Assembly (NCBI GenBank): GCA_039105265.1
Contig: JAPFFF010000020.1
Coordinates: 2,435,001-2,499,000 of the forward strand
DNA length: 64,000 nucleotides
DNA from: Tritrichomonas musculus
Taxonomy: Eukaryota > Parabasalia > Tritrichomonadida > Tritrichomonadidae
Direction: 5' to 3'
How positions within the stretch are numbered: position 1 is the stretch's first letter; every line of letters begins with the position of its first letter. The notes below the pieces were generated by a model. It was given only the letters and a program-made list of their open reading frames with translations, searched no databases and was not told the origin of the DNA. Shown here piece after piece: positions 17,711-27,524 of the stretch. The position numbers and the translations under genes are program-made.

Positions 17711-18013
17711 TTATGCGCTAGCTCTATTAGCTAACAAAGCCCTTACTACTGAGGTGATGATATATACCTTACAGCGTGGATCATCTAAATCTGACTCATC
17801 GAAATCATATTTTCTCTGAAAATAATCTTCATCAATCTCACAATCCCAATACTCATCATCTTGGCTGACATAGTCGTAGACTAGATCGTAGATATCAACA
17901 ATTTCACCAATCCAGTCACTATGAGCTAGCACATATTTGCTAACACATTGGACATATTCATCGAATCCATCGAAATCATCTTCAAATTGGGGGTAAAGAA
18001 TTTCTGTAGACAT
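17711..18013 (-). CDS. Small highly acidic protein
   Basis: A 100-residue protein with very many Asp and Glu residues, such as FEDDFDGFDEY near the N terminus and DEYWDCEIDEDYF in the middle, and a short hydrophobic C-terminal helix. No family is recognised. The charge pattern resembles DNA-mimic or histone-mimic proteins of viruses, but this is only a compositional remark. It lies upstream of the polymerase gene near the right end of element 1. A TATTTTTA box (18048-18055, minus strand) lies 35 bases upstream. Confidence 0.5.
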   Translation of the reverse strand: MSTEILYPQFEDDFDGFDEYVQCVSKYVLAHSDWIGEIVDIYDLVYDYVSQDDEYWDCEIDEDYFQRKYDFDESDLDDPRCKVYIITSVVRALLANRASA

Positions 18014-18130
18014 ATTATATTTATGAATGGGAAATAAAAAATTAAATTAAAAATAGTTTGGGCTAATTTAGGTGGAAACCTCTGAGGTGGTCCTGAACAT
18101 AGGATAAATGGGTGTTAACAAAAATAATAA

Positions 18131-18472
18131 TCATTTCATTTTAGGTAATTCGATCTTATTCATATTCTTTATTCTGCCTAGTAATCTATCATTAACATAT
18201 AAACTATATCGCTTATTATTATTGTCGATTAAGCAATAAACATGTGTATCATCACCTCTCTCTTGATATCGTAATGGATCGCTGCCTATTTGGTATACAA
18301 TTCGGTAACTTGGACTAAAGAAATATAGTCGCTTACTAAATATGTGGGCTCCATTGCAACTAGACCAAATTCGCTTTATATCACTAGGATATTTATCCCA
18401 ATTATAACGATTCCATGTATCTGGCTTTATTTCGAAATCATCAGCGTAGTCAAAATACTTATCAATAGACAT
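18131..18472 (-). CDS. Unidentified small protein near the right end of element 1
   Basis: A 113-residue protein, aromatic- and Tyr-rich, with alternating hydrophobic residues (RLYFFSPSYRIVYQIG, then HVYCLIDNNNKRYSLYV) suggesting a small beta-rich fold. No family is recognised. It is the last gene before the end of the element. I see no TATTTTT box upstream. It is separated by 117 bases from the acidic-protein gene, in the same orientation. Confidence 0.5.
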   Translation of the reverse strand: MSIDKYFDYADDFEIKPDTWNRYNWDKYPSDIKRIWSSCNGAHIFSKRLYFFSPSYRIVYQIGSDPLRYQERGDDTHVYCLIDNNNKRYSLYVNDRLLGRIKNMNKIELPKMK

Positions 18473-18594
18473 ATTCTTATTTGCATACCCGATAAAATCT
18501 TAAATTAATTATAAAATAGCTGTTGTTCCCAAACTTTGGCTCTCAAGGACCTGTTGGGAGCTATCGATGGCTGTGGGGACCATGTTGGCGCATA

Positions 18595-18637
18595 GTTAAG
18601 GGTGTGCGGAGAGCTTTAGCTCGTAGCCACCCTTAAC
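18595..18637. repeat. GC-rich hairpin at the right end of element 1
   Basis: GTTAAGGGTG (18595-18604) pairs perfectly with CACCCTTAAC (18628-18637), and an inner GAGCT/AGCTC pair lies within the loop. It directly abuts the interrupted transposase coding region, so it probably belongs to the terminus of the Polinton. Confidence 0.65.
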
Positions 18638-19380
18638 GTTTCTACTATACCGATGGAATTATGGTTTATGGTGCTATCGGTATTGGTTATAAAAGCAAAC
18701 TTGTTATTTGTGATCGAAGTGTAAACTCAGTAGAATACCTCAGATTAATAAAAGAAAGTAAAATGTTAGAAGATTTAAATCCAGTTTATGGTGAGGGAAA
18801 TTTCATTTTTATGCAAGATGGCGCCCCAGCACATAAAAGTCACCTCACCACTTTGTTTTTTAAAAAAAGGTACTCTTTTATAAAATGCTGGCCTCCTAAT
18901 AGTCCAGATATGAACCCAATAGAGCACCTCTGGGGCGCCATAAAAAGAATTTTAAAAAAAGAAAGAAATTTAGATAAAAACGGTTTTATTCAAAAAGTTC
19001 AAGAAATTTGGAACAATTTTTCTCAAGAAAGTATAGACGATCTTGTTCGCAGCTTCACAAATAGATTGAAGTTAGTAATAATCAACGATGGCAAATCGAT
19101 TTCAGACGAGCTTCGCAGAGGAATTAAAACGATTCCAGATATTCAAATTCCATCAGATATCAAGTTACTACAGGTGGACCAAATAATTGAAAAATGTGAT
19201 CCTGATGTTGATGATTTGACTATTGAGTTAAAAACAAAAAATCCATTTACACCTCAAGAAGATATGCTATTGACATCTCTTGTTTTGAATTTTGGCAACA
19301 AATGGACAAAAATTTCCAAACATTTTCCAAATAGAACACCTGTTACATTAAGAAATCGATGGCAGCTTTTAAGGAAATAA
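18637..19380 (+). pseudogene. Tc1/mariner-type transposase fragment fused to a Myb/SANT domain
   Basis: The open frame runs from about 18637 to 19380; from the ATG at 18661 it encodes 239 residues. The N-terminal part is the second half of a DDE_3 transposase: FMQDGAPAHKS carries the second catalytic Asp (about 53), and CWPPNSPDMNPIEHLWGAIK carries the third acidic residue (about 88). The region with the first Asp and the DNA-binding domain is absent, cut off at the Polinton junction. Residues about 195-239 form a Myb/SANT repeat (FTPQEDMLLTSLV, NKWTKISKHFPNRT, LRNRWQLL). The fusion itself is unusual and Myb domains are greatly expanded in trichomonads. It could be a broken transposon gene or an expressed hybrid. 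Confidence 0.8.
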
Positions 19381-19450
19381 TATTTATTCTTCTATTTTAC
19401 TTTCTAATTTTTTTTATTAAAAATTCTCTCAAAATTAATATATATTTTAA

Positions 19451-19593
19451 CTTTTTGAAGCGAACCAAAATTCGAGCGGAAATTGAATGCAAAAATATAT
19501 TATAATTCTGAAGTTTATCTTTTATATTAAAATTTTCATTCAAAAACAAAAAATTTTCATTCAATCACCGCTCGAATTTTGATTTTCAGTTTA
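19451..19593. repeat. Inverted-repeat unit 1, 3' of the transposase-Myb fragment
   Basis: CAAAATTCGAGCGG (19466-19479) pairs perfectly with CCGCTCGAATTTTG (19568-19581). The unit begins CTTTTTGAAGC and ends CAGTTTA. A unit with the same frame but different arm sequence occurs at 24984-25127. It could be the end of the interrupted transposon or a small foldback element. Confidence 0.65.
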
Positions 19594-19839
19594 TAATAAC
19601 CAGTTCCATCAAATATATGTATATGACTCTTTTTAACTCTTTTATACATCTTTTTTGTGTTAAATTGCTCTCATTTTTCTTCTTCAAAACAAATTTTATC
19701 GCGTTATTACTTGTCTTTTCAAAATTATCATATGTAATATAGAGTATATAAAGCAAATAATACTCAGTGAGTCTCAATGGGAAATTTTTGAAAAAAGGTC
19801 AAATGGTTGGACATATGCCAGAGATTCCGGCTGAACTTA

Positions 19840-19895
19840 AATTTTTGTAACATTTCAGGCCAGTGGACAAATTCTGAAGAAATGTTACAAAAATT
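19840..19895. repeat. 17-bp perfect hairpin
   Basis: AATTTTTGTAACATTTC (19840-19856) is perfectly complementary to 19879-19895, with a 22-base loop. It lies 30 bases left of the Mutator-type element. No gene overlaps it that I can support. Confidence 0.6.
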
Positions 19896-19925
19896 ATTTT
19901 TTTTTACAGCATGGACATCAGCAAA

Positions 19926-20352
19926 TGCCAGACGGGGGAATCGTATTTTTCTACGCCACTTTTTGAAAACTTTTAAACTTTTTGAATACTTTTTTATACA
20001 TTTTTTATTCAATTTTTGCTAAATAATGCATAAATATTTAGTTCAAATGGCTTCCCGATTCATCCAGCAATTCAAGGAGCCTGATTCGGCTTTGCGCAGC
20101 CCTGTGGTGATCACTAGTGCGTATATTCCTGAAAAATTATGTAAAAATAAAAAAAAATTATATCAAAAAAAGCAAATAGTTATAATTTTAAGAGAAAATT
20201 TAAATTTACGATTTTTTTTGGTTAATTTTCTTAACAGAGTAAGTTAAATTTCACCTTATGATGGCGGTTTTCTACTTTCCATGAGTAGCTATTCATGGAT
20301 AGAAAAACCATTCAAAAAGTGGCGTAGAAAAAAACGATTGTCCTGCCAGACG
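19926..20352. mobile_element. 409-bp non-autonomous Mutator-like element with 9-bp target duplication
   Basis: The element (19935-20343) has about 33-bp terminal inverted repeats: GGGGAATCGTATTTTTCTAC on the left, and on the right the reverse complement of GGACAATCGTTTTTTTCTAC, both continuing into GCCACTTTTTGAA. It is flanked by the perfect 9-bp direct repeat TGCCAGACG (19926-19934 and 20344-20352). A 9-bp target duplication is typical of Mutator-like transposons. The interior holds one 73-codon frame with no recognisable domain, so I treat the element as non-autonomous. The intact duplication and near-identical ends suggest a fairly recent insertion. Confidence 0.8.
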
Positions 20353-20479
20353 AAAGATACGATTTTTTTGAAATCGCGAAATCAATTAAAAATATCGGTA
20401 TTTTTTGAATAAAAAAACAGAGCATAGTTAGGTATGAAAAATGCAGGATGACTTGAAATATTATTATATAATATAAAAT

Positions 20480-20612
20480 ATAAGGAAATAAATATATTCC
20501 CTAATTTCATTTTTCTGAGAAGTATAAAAATAAAGTACTCAAAAAATGAAATTAGCTATAAAAAGAAATCCAACGTCACGATTCCAGATTTTTTTATTTA
20601 TTTCCTAATAAG
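20480..20612. repeat. Nested inverted repeats (possible small foldback element)
   Basis: CTAATTTCATTTTT (20501-20514) pairs with 20542-20555. Outside it, ATAAGGAAATAAATA near 20480 is mirrored by TTTATTTCCTAATA near 20600. This nested symmetry over about 130 bases resembles a short MITE, but the low complexity makes that tentative. Confidence 0.4.
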
Positions 20613-21830
20613 ATTTCAAAATAAAACTAGTTGATCAGCCTTTTTTTCCAACTTGTGCCTATTGATCTAATGAATGTTCCTTATCATTATCTTCATTCTT
20701 GAAAATATTTAAGAGCAAACAAACACGAAATATTATAACTTATTGTTTTTTATCATGATATGTTATTATGGTATGTATGATTGAACTTGTTTGAAAATGT
20801 TGCAAAAAATCCATTTTTAAGGAGTTTTTATATGATAGATTGTTTGCTTTATAATGTGAGAAAATTTATAACTTTTTGTGAAAAGATCATTCAAAATATT
20901 ATAAATAAAAAAATAATCAAACCCTGTCTTTATAAAATGAAAAATTATAATTAAAAATGTAAATTTATCAACAAAAAAAACTATATTTGGATAAAATCTA
21001 AAATTGAGAGTATCATTCAATTCCACTGTTTAGTTTTTGTGAGACTATAACACAGATCGGATGACTGTAATTCCTTTTTCAAACGAGAAAAAATTTTTTT
21101 TTGAACAATCATTTGTGCTAATACATTCAAAATTCATATTCTAATTTTTATATTATTCAATTTACATAGAAAAATTGATAGTAAATAATTTAACAATTAT
21201 AGTTTATTTTTTTTTTTCACCAAATCAAATGATAAATATAATAGATTTTTATTTGAGAAAATAACAAACCAAATTAAAAGAAATGTCTATCAAAAGGCTT
21301 AAACCATTTATATCGAAAAAATTCAAACATATCAGAAAAAGTTTTTCTATTAATATATATAATGCTATTTATATTGTATAATTAAATAATATATATATAA
21401 ATAAATTATATATATATTATTACAAAAGAATACCTAAAAATATATCTTATAAATAGATCAAAATATTAAATATACAGAATAATAAATATATAAATAAATA
21501 CATTTTTTTGAATTAATTTGTAATATATTAAATTCAAACATAAATATATTATTTAATAGAAGTTAAAATCCATAATATTAAATATATATATGACAATAGA
21601 TATAATTAAATACTATAAATAGTATATATATACTGAAAAACATAAAATAAAATAAGATAAACCTATTTTTTATAATTTAGGGAAAAAATTCATTAATAGA
21701 ATTTATATTTATATAACTATATAGATAAAAATATCATTAAAGATATAAATATTTTTTTCATTGAAAAAACAAGTGCGACCATAGAAATATTCAATTTTTT
21801 TCAGATTTTTTTCTAATTCAATTTCCGAAA
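20613..21830. other. AT-rich intergenic region
   Basis: Very AT-rich sequence with TATATA stretches between the transposon cluster and the ceramide synthase-like gene. Short frames here have no recognisable domain. I see no RNA gene or clear repeat. Confidence 0.6.
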
Positions 21831-22781
21831 ATGAATCTCATCAACAACATTTTCTCTGAAAATATTTTAGGAATTACACTTACACTAACATTTTTGCTTT
21901 CTATTTGTTATCATATTTATGCTTTTAGCAAAGACATGGTTTTGTTCTTAAGCTATGTTGTTTTACAATTGTATGTTATATTCGCTTCTAAATATGTTTC
22001 TGTTTATGCAAAAAAGTTTTGTTTGTATTTACAAGATAATTTCTTTGTTGGACATAAAAACGAAAACCTTTTTACCAAAAATCCCAAAAAAATAAATAAA
22101 TTCTGCAGTCAAAGTTGGCAATTATTTTTACATGTTTCATCAATTACATTTGAAATTGTTACAATAATGACAACAAGTTGGTGGAAAGATCCAAAAACAT
22201 GCTGGACCCCATGCCCATGTAATCAAAAAGCAACATTTCCAGTAAAACTAATGTATGCGTTTGAATCAGCGGCATACATTTATGATGGAATAGCACATCG
22301 ATTTTGGAATCCACGAAAGAACGATTATTACATTATGTTCTTACATCACATTGTTACAGTATTATTAATATCAGCATCATACAACCCAGGCTATTTCCCA
22401 ATTGGAGCTGTGGTGATGTTTCTACATGATATTAGTGACATTGCTGTTGACATGCTAGTTATCGTTAACCAAGCCAAATTAGAAGGAAAAGAATGGTTTT
22501 TCATAGTTGAAATTCAATATGTTGTGACAACATTAAACTGGCTCTTCTTTAGAAACTATTTATACGTCGTTAAAATCCTTACTCCTGTATATAATGTCAT
22601 TTATTATACAGATTGCTTCATGAATAATATGACTCCTTATTATATTTTCTTAGGTTTATTAATTTCTCTGTATATTATGCATATATATTGGCTATACGTT
22701 TTCTTAAGAATAGGTTACGATATTTTAACAATGGAGAAAGGAAAAGATCGCGGAGTTTCTTATGAAACAAAAGAAACATAG
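21831..22781 (+). CDS. Ceramide synthase-like TLC-domain protein (LAG1 family)
   Basis: A 316-residue multi-pass membrane protein of the TRAM/LAG1/CLN8 family, which includes the ER enzymes that acylate sphingoid bases. The LAG1 signature is visible: RKNDYYIMFLHHIVTVLL (about 162-179) with the paired His, followed by MFLHDISDIAVDM (about 203-215) with the second His and Asp. About six to seven hydrophobic segments are present, starting at residues 12-35. Length is near the family norm (330-400). It is a normal host gene with a complete frame and no neighbour within 2 kb. The substrate chain length cannot be told. Confidence 0.85.
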   Translation: MNLINNIFSENILGITLTLTFLLSICYHIYAFSKDMVLFLSYVVLQLYVIFASKYVSVYAKKFCLYLQDNFFVGHKNENLFTKNPKKINKFCSQSWQLFLHVSSITFEIVTIMTTSWWKDPKTCWTPCPCNQKATFPVKLMYAFESAAYIYDGIAHRFWNPRKNDYYIMFLHHIVTVLLISASYNPGYFPIGAVVMFLHDISDIAVDMLVIVNQAKLEGKEWFFIVEIQYVVTTLNWLFFRNYLYVVKILTPVYNVIYYTDCFMNNMTPYYIFLGLLISLYIMHIYWLYVFLRIGYDILTMEKGKDRGVSYETKET

Positions 22782-24983
22782 GAGAATATTTTCAAATTTT
22801 TAGCTTTTAGAATTTAAACGTAGATACAAATGCATACTATTGCACTTTTTTTACCACTTTCTTCAGTGGAATAATAAAAGTACAATCTTCTTTCATACTT
22901 CATAAATATAATTTTTATTTATTTTTTTTATTCGATTTTTATCATTGTTAATTAAATATTCTCTAGAAAATTAATAAATTACCTTTTTTTATTATGAGTA
23001 AGTATGAATGTGGATTTTGAGTAATTAAAATTGAATTAGTAAAAATTTATTCACAATATTTGTATTAAAGATTTTTTTTTAATTCAAAAAACTTTTTTTA
23101 TCAGTCTGACCGATTCTATGAGATTATTCAAATTAATTGAGATATTTTTTTGAAGTCAATAATTTATATATAACTCATAAAAAAAACAATATATAAACAA
23201 TTAAACATTTGAATATAAATAATAACATTATTTTATAATATATAATAATATTAAAAAGTGCTATTAAAGCAGTATATGAAAAATCAAATTTAAATCATTC
23301 TGAAAAAATTAATTGTAATTAAATAAATTAAATAGATAAATCATTTGATGTTTATTAATAGCAAATCAGTTATTTGTTCAGCAAAAAATAATGTATTTTT
23401 TAAAAATGAAATATTCGTAAATAGAACTCAATTTCAACTCCAAAATTTTAGATTGGAAAAAAAAATAGTATTATATATTAACAATTATTTATCAAAAATA
23501 TTATTTATCAGGTATTTGGCGAGAAAACGAACCTCGACAAAAAAATTCGAACGATAGATTCAATTCTTTCAAATTATTTGAAGGAAAAACTCACAATTTA
23601 CTCGTTAGACGATTAGAATTTCAATAAATTATTTTCATGCTAATTATTGAAAATTGAATATCATTGAAAGTATGTATTATTTATTATATATATTTCTTGA
23701 TCAATTATATATATACATTTAATATAATTTTTAAATAAATTATATATATAAAAATAAATAACAAATTAATAAATAAATCTAATGTAATCCTTTGTTATTA
23801 TATTAAAATACATAAAAATAACATTATAAGGTCAATTTATAACCATATCTCTCTTTTTATATTAATCTATTTTTATTTTGATAAAATTTGAATAAATATC
23901 TCATTAAAATAAAAATATAATTTTAATAATATATATATAATTACATGAATCTGCATTTATATTCAAAATATTAATATTTTTATTGAATATTAGAATCTAT
24001 AAAAAAATATTAATCGTTTTTTATCTGAAAAATTTATTTAATAATTTCAATTAATTCAAAAAATTTGGGACCTATATCTCAATTTTCATTGAATTTTGAG
24101 AAATATTCTCAAATCATATTACAACTCTGTTTTTTATTCTTAATAAATTTTATTCATTGATTCAAATTATAAATAAAAAGTTATTTTAATATTTAATAAT
24201 TGAATTTTCTTTCAAACTACATTACTATGAAAAAATGAATAAAATTCTGTTTTATTTTCTTGAATACAAATTGATAATTGTTATATTAAATATATTTATA
24301 TGATATTATATACAATATTATAGTTAATAATTAATATATTCATTTTAAAATTTCAAAATCTATATGGATAAAAATGTTTTGTTTATATTAAGTGTGTAAA
24401 AGTTAAAATACATATTATCTAATGAAATAAATAATTTTTATCATTAAAATATACAAAAATTACATTATATTTTAAAATATAAAATTTTTAAAATTATGAT
24501 ATATCAGTTATATGACTAAAAATTATTTATAAACTTAAAATCAAATGGCAGACGGTAGTTTTTTCTCTCAATTTTAATTGACAAAAAAAATATGTTTCAA
24601 TTTATATTTGATTTTAAATTTTCACACAAAAATTTATTCATCTATATATAATTTGAATGATTAAAAACTTTATAGAAAAACATGATCATCAACCAGGCAT
24701 TACACTTTTTAGCCATGTTCAATTAATCTAAGTTCTACAAGCCAACACAAAAGATTGCCCAGTCGAGTTTTATGCAAAATGACGTATTATTATAGAAGAA
24801 GATATTATTTAATTTGGTCAACCAGATAAGAAACAAATAGGAAAGGATGTAATGACTTTTCGACCAAAGAACTGCAGTTTGTATTAGAAATCATGAAGCT
24901 TATCTGAGAAAAAAAATAGTTTTTTTATTTTTCGAAGATTCACAATTGTTAACTTTTTGAATAAAAATATTTTAATTTTTTCA
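22782..24983. other. AT-rich intergenic region, possibly with a decayed coding patch
   Basis: Mostly low-complexity AT sequence. A slightly more complex patch at about 24660-24920 has short fragments of coding character in several frames but no recognisable domain. It lies just left of inverted-repeat unit 2 and may be transposon debris. Confidence 0.5.
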
Positions 24984-25127
24984 CTTTTTGAAGCAGATCA
25001 AAAATCGGACGATTTTTCAATGTAAAAGTGTGAATTTTGAATTAAAATTTTTGAGTTTTTTCTTTATTTTTAAAATTTTATATTCAAATTTATTCAATTC
25101 ACCGTCCGACTTTTGACTTCCAGTTTA
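24984..25127. repeat. Inverted-repeat unit 2, relative of the unit at 19451
   Basis: Begins CTTTTTGAAGC and ends CAGTTTA like unit 1. The arm TCAAAAATCGGACG (24998-25011) pairs with CGTCCGACTTTTGA (25103-25116) at 13 of 14 positions. The GC core of the arms differs from unit 1 (CGGACG against CGAGCG), yet pairing is preserved on both sides. Confidence 0.65.
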
Positions 25128-25383
25128 CAAATTATATTTTTTTTTTTTTTTTTGATTTGTTTTGTATAACAAATTATAAATAAGCCTAAAACAGATGATT
25201 AAATCAAATATATGGAGTGAAATGTTTTGAAAATTTGCTTTTTTTTTTTTTTTTTCATAAATCAGAAACTCATCATATGAAATAAAATAAGGAGACATAA
25301 TCACAAGCAAAGCTTATATTTATCATACAAACTTGCATAAAATTATAAATATTCGTGTCGTATTCATGTTTTTTTTTTTTTTT

Positions 25384-25391
25384 AAAAAAAA
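25384..25391 (-). terminator. Pol III T-run terminator of the tRNA gene
   Basis: Immediately after the tRNA 3' end the minus strand reads GTTTTTTTT, a standard RNA polymerase III termination signal. Confidence 0.75.
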
Positions 25392-25473
25392 CGACACGAA
25401 CCAGATTCGAACTGATGCGGGATAAACCCATGGGGACTCTAATCCCACGCCTTAACCACTCGGCCATCGTGTC
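25392..25473 (-). tRNA. tRNA-Ser (anticodon AGA)
   Basis: On the minus strand this 82-nt sequence folds as a type II tRNA. The acceptor stem is GACACGA/TCGTGTC with discriminator G. The D arm is GGCCGAGTGGTTAAGGC, the A box region. The anticodon loop is TTAGAGT with anticodon AGA. A long variable arm is built on GGG/CCC, and the T arm is ATCAG-TTCGAAT-CTGGT, the B box. The long variable arm and G73 are serine identity features. The last pair of the anticodon stem is A-C, a small irregularity. No intron. Confidence 0.95.
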
Positions 25474-26358
25474 TTCTTATGTATTTAAATTTTTAGGAAA
25501 TTATGTTGATATTTCCAATCAAATTGAAACAATATGATTGTTTTTCCTGTGGCAGATTCATTACATTTGCATAATGGAGGCCAACTCGCCAACACTTGAA
25601 ACCATTTATCATACATTTATTTTGATTGTTTCTTATTTATTGGTAATTTTTATTGAAATGAGCAATTTTCAAGTTTTAATCACATAAGTACTTTCAGAAA
25701 ATGCATCTATTCTGATTTATTTTACTGATGCTAGCATTTTTATTTCCTTAAGTAAAAAGCATCCAATGAAAGCCTTTTTTCCAATTAATTCTATTTCAGA
25801 TCCTTCTTCGATTGATATCTCAGCCAAATTAGAACAATATCTGAAAGTGAAGTCACCGTTTGATTTCAATGATGAATGAGTTGTTTATTTTTATCAGTGA
25901 GGTTCATATATTGAAAGCATAATCACAAATTAATTTAACAGAAGAAGGTATTACCTATTTGTATCAATGCTTGAACATTCACAAAAGATGTTTTGTCTAA
26001 TTAAAATAACTGATGATGTATTTCCCACTTTTTCAATGGTTTACATACGTTTAAAGTAACTTTTTCGTCATTATTCATCAATGAAACAGTGAATTGATCA
26101 ATGCTTTTTTTTTCAATGAGGGAAAGATGAAGTCACTTGTTTCTCTTGAAAAGTTCTAAAATCTCAAAGTTTTTTCGCAAAAAAATCGGGACTACAATGA
26201 TTATTTGATATTTTGAGTAATATATAGATTGCTGATTTCATATATTGACGGTTAGTTAGAATTTGTTGATTTTAATCAAGTATATAATTATTTTGATAGA
26301 GTAAATGATATTGATTTCTTCTTCATTTTTTTTTTTTAATAAATTCAAAAAAAATATA
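25474..26358. other. Intergenic region without supported genes
   Basis: Sequence of moderate complexity between the tRNA and the 848-bp element. No long frame or recognisable domain. Part (about 25540-26250) is less AT-rich and could be an old decayed gene, but I cannot identify it. Confidence 0.45.
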
Positions 26359-27206
26359 TGGTTCGAGATTAGTGCATAAATATAAAAAAGCATGCAGTAA
26401 GGAAGAATATTCAAAAAGTTGCTTTTTTTTCACCGATCATAATAAGGTCAAATTTTACCTTATTGTTAAAATTTAGACATCGACTAAAATCCAATTGGAA
26501 TGCCTATCATGGAATACAACGTAGTTGGCTTTAAATTAAAATTCAAGAATGAAAAAAAACCAAAGTAGAAATGCTGGAAAAAAAATAATGATTAATTAAT
26601 GAATAATCTTTATTCTATAGAGTTAATGATAACTAATCATTAGGTAATCTTTTGATAATAATTAGTTCATTGTTTATTTTGAAAGTAATAAACCATATCA
26701 AAAAAAAAAATCCTTAATAAAATGGTTTTTATTTCCATAATGCATATTTCTCTCAAATTAATGCACAAGCTTTGAAAATATTTGAATTGCAATTGAAATT
26801 AGTGCATGTTCCTTTCAAATTAATGCATAAAATTTTTCTCAAAAAGATCTAATATATTGATATTGAAAAGAATTTCTCAGAATAAATCATTATTTTAATT
26901 ATAAATGATATATCTTCAATTTAAATATATAATAAAATTTAAAAATAAAAACATTTTTTAGCAACCAAATTCATAGAATTTTTTTGATTTGACTTATTGA
27001 AAAAGTTGATAGAAAAAGAAACATAAAGACACAATAGATTTTATTAAATCATAAAAAATGACAGCAATATAATAAATTTATATCAAAAAAATTGATTTAA
27101 TTAACATACTTTGCTCGTCAAAAGGATTTGGAAAAGAAAGATTTTTTATTAATAAGTTGAATGTATGCACTAAAATATGAAAAAAATGTGCATTAATCTC
27201 GAACCA
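26359..27206. mobile_element. 848-bp non-autonomous DNA transposon with TA target site
   Basis: Terminal inverted repeats TGGTTCGAGATTAGTGCA (left, 26359-26376) and TGCATTAATCTCGAACCA (right, 27189-27206), differing at one position, are flanked by TA on both sides, as in Tc1/mariner insertions. TCAAATTAATGCA motifs recur inside (about 26755 and 26816) as subterminal copies of the repeat. It has no coding capacity. An inverted pair ATAAGGT/ACCTTAT lies near 26441-26462. The family is inferred from the TA duplication and repeat shape. Confidence 0.7.
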
Positions 27207-27524
27207 TAAAAAAATACCTTTGAATTTCTTTCATTTTTTTGATAATATTGGGGGGCAGGTATAATCCATTTTTATATATTTTTACCATGAGGCCAAATAC
27301 AAATGTATTTAAAAGTTTATATTGTTTATATTGTTAGGCCTAACTTCTAATAATCAAGATAATTAATAAAAATGGATTTTTCTCTTCTAATAATCAATAA
27401 AAATAATTATGATTGCTAATAAATATTATATTGAACTATAAAAACTAAAACATGAACTTTTTGCATATAATAAATCATGTTTATTCTTACGAGTACTTGA
27501 GGTATGATTTCATTATAAGCCTAA

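Larger units (their letters stand above)
1..18637. mobile_element. Polinton/Maverick element 1 (left end outside window)
   Basis: A large self-synthesizing DNA transposon, recognised by a protein-primed family B DNA polymerase, a capsid-like gene cluster and a giant fibre-like gene packed with almost no spacing. The left end, and probably the integrase and packaging ATPase genes, lie before base 1. The right end is placed at about 18637, where a GC-rich hairpin abuts an interrupted Tc1/mariner-type transposase. Base composition is clearly less AT-rich than the host DNA that follows. The visible open frames are long and uninterrupted, so the copy looks whole and fairly young. The exact terminus is inferred because the partner terminal repeat is not in view. 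Confidence 0.85.

Noticed and set aside
20026-20247. 73-codon frame inside the Mutator-like MITE
   Set aside because: No domain, low-complexity tail, and carried by a short non-autonomous element.
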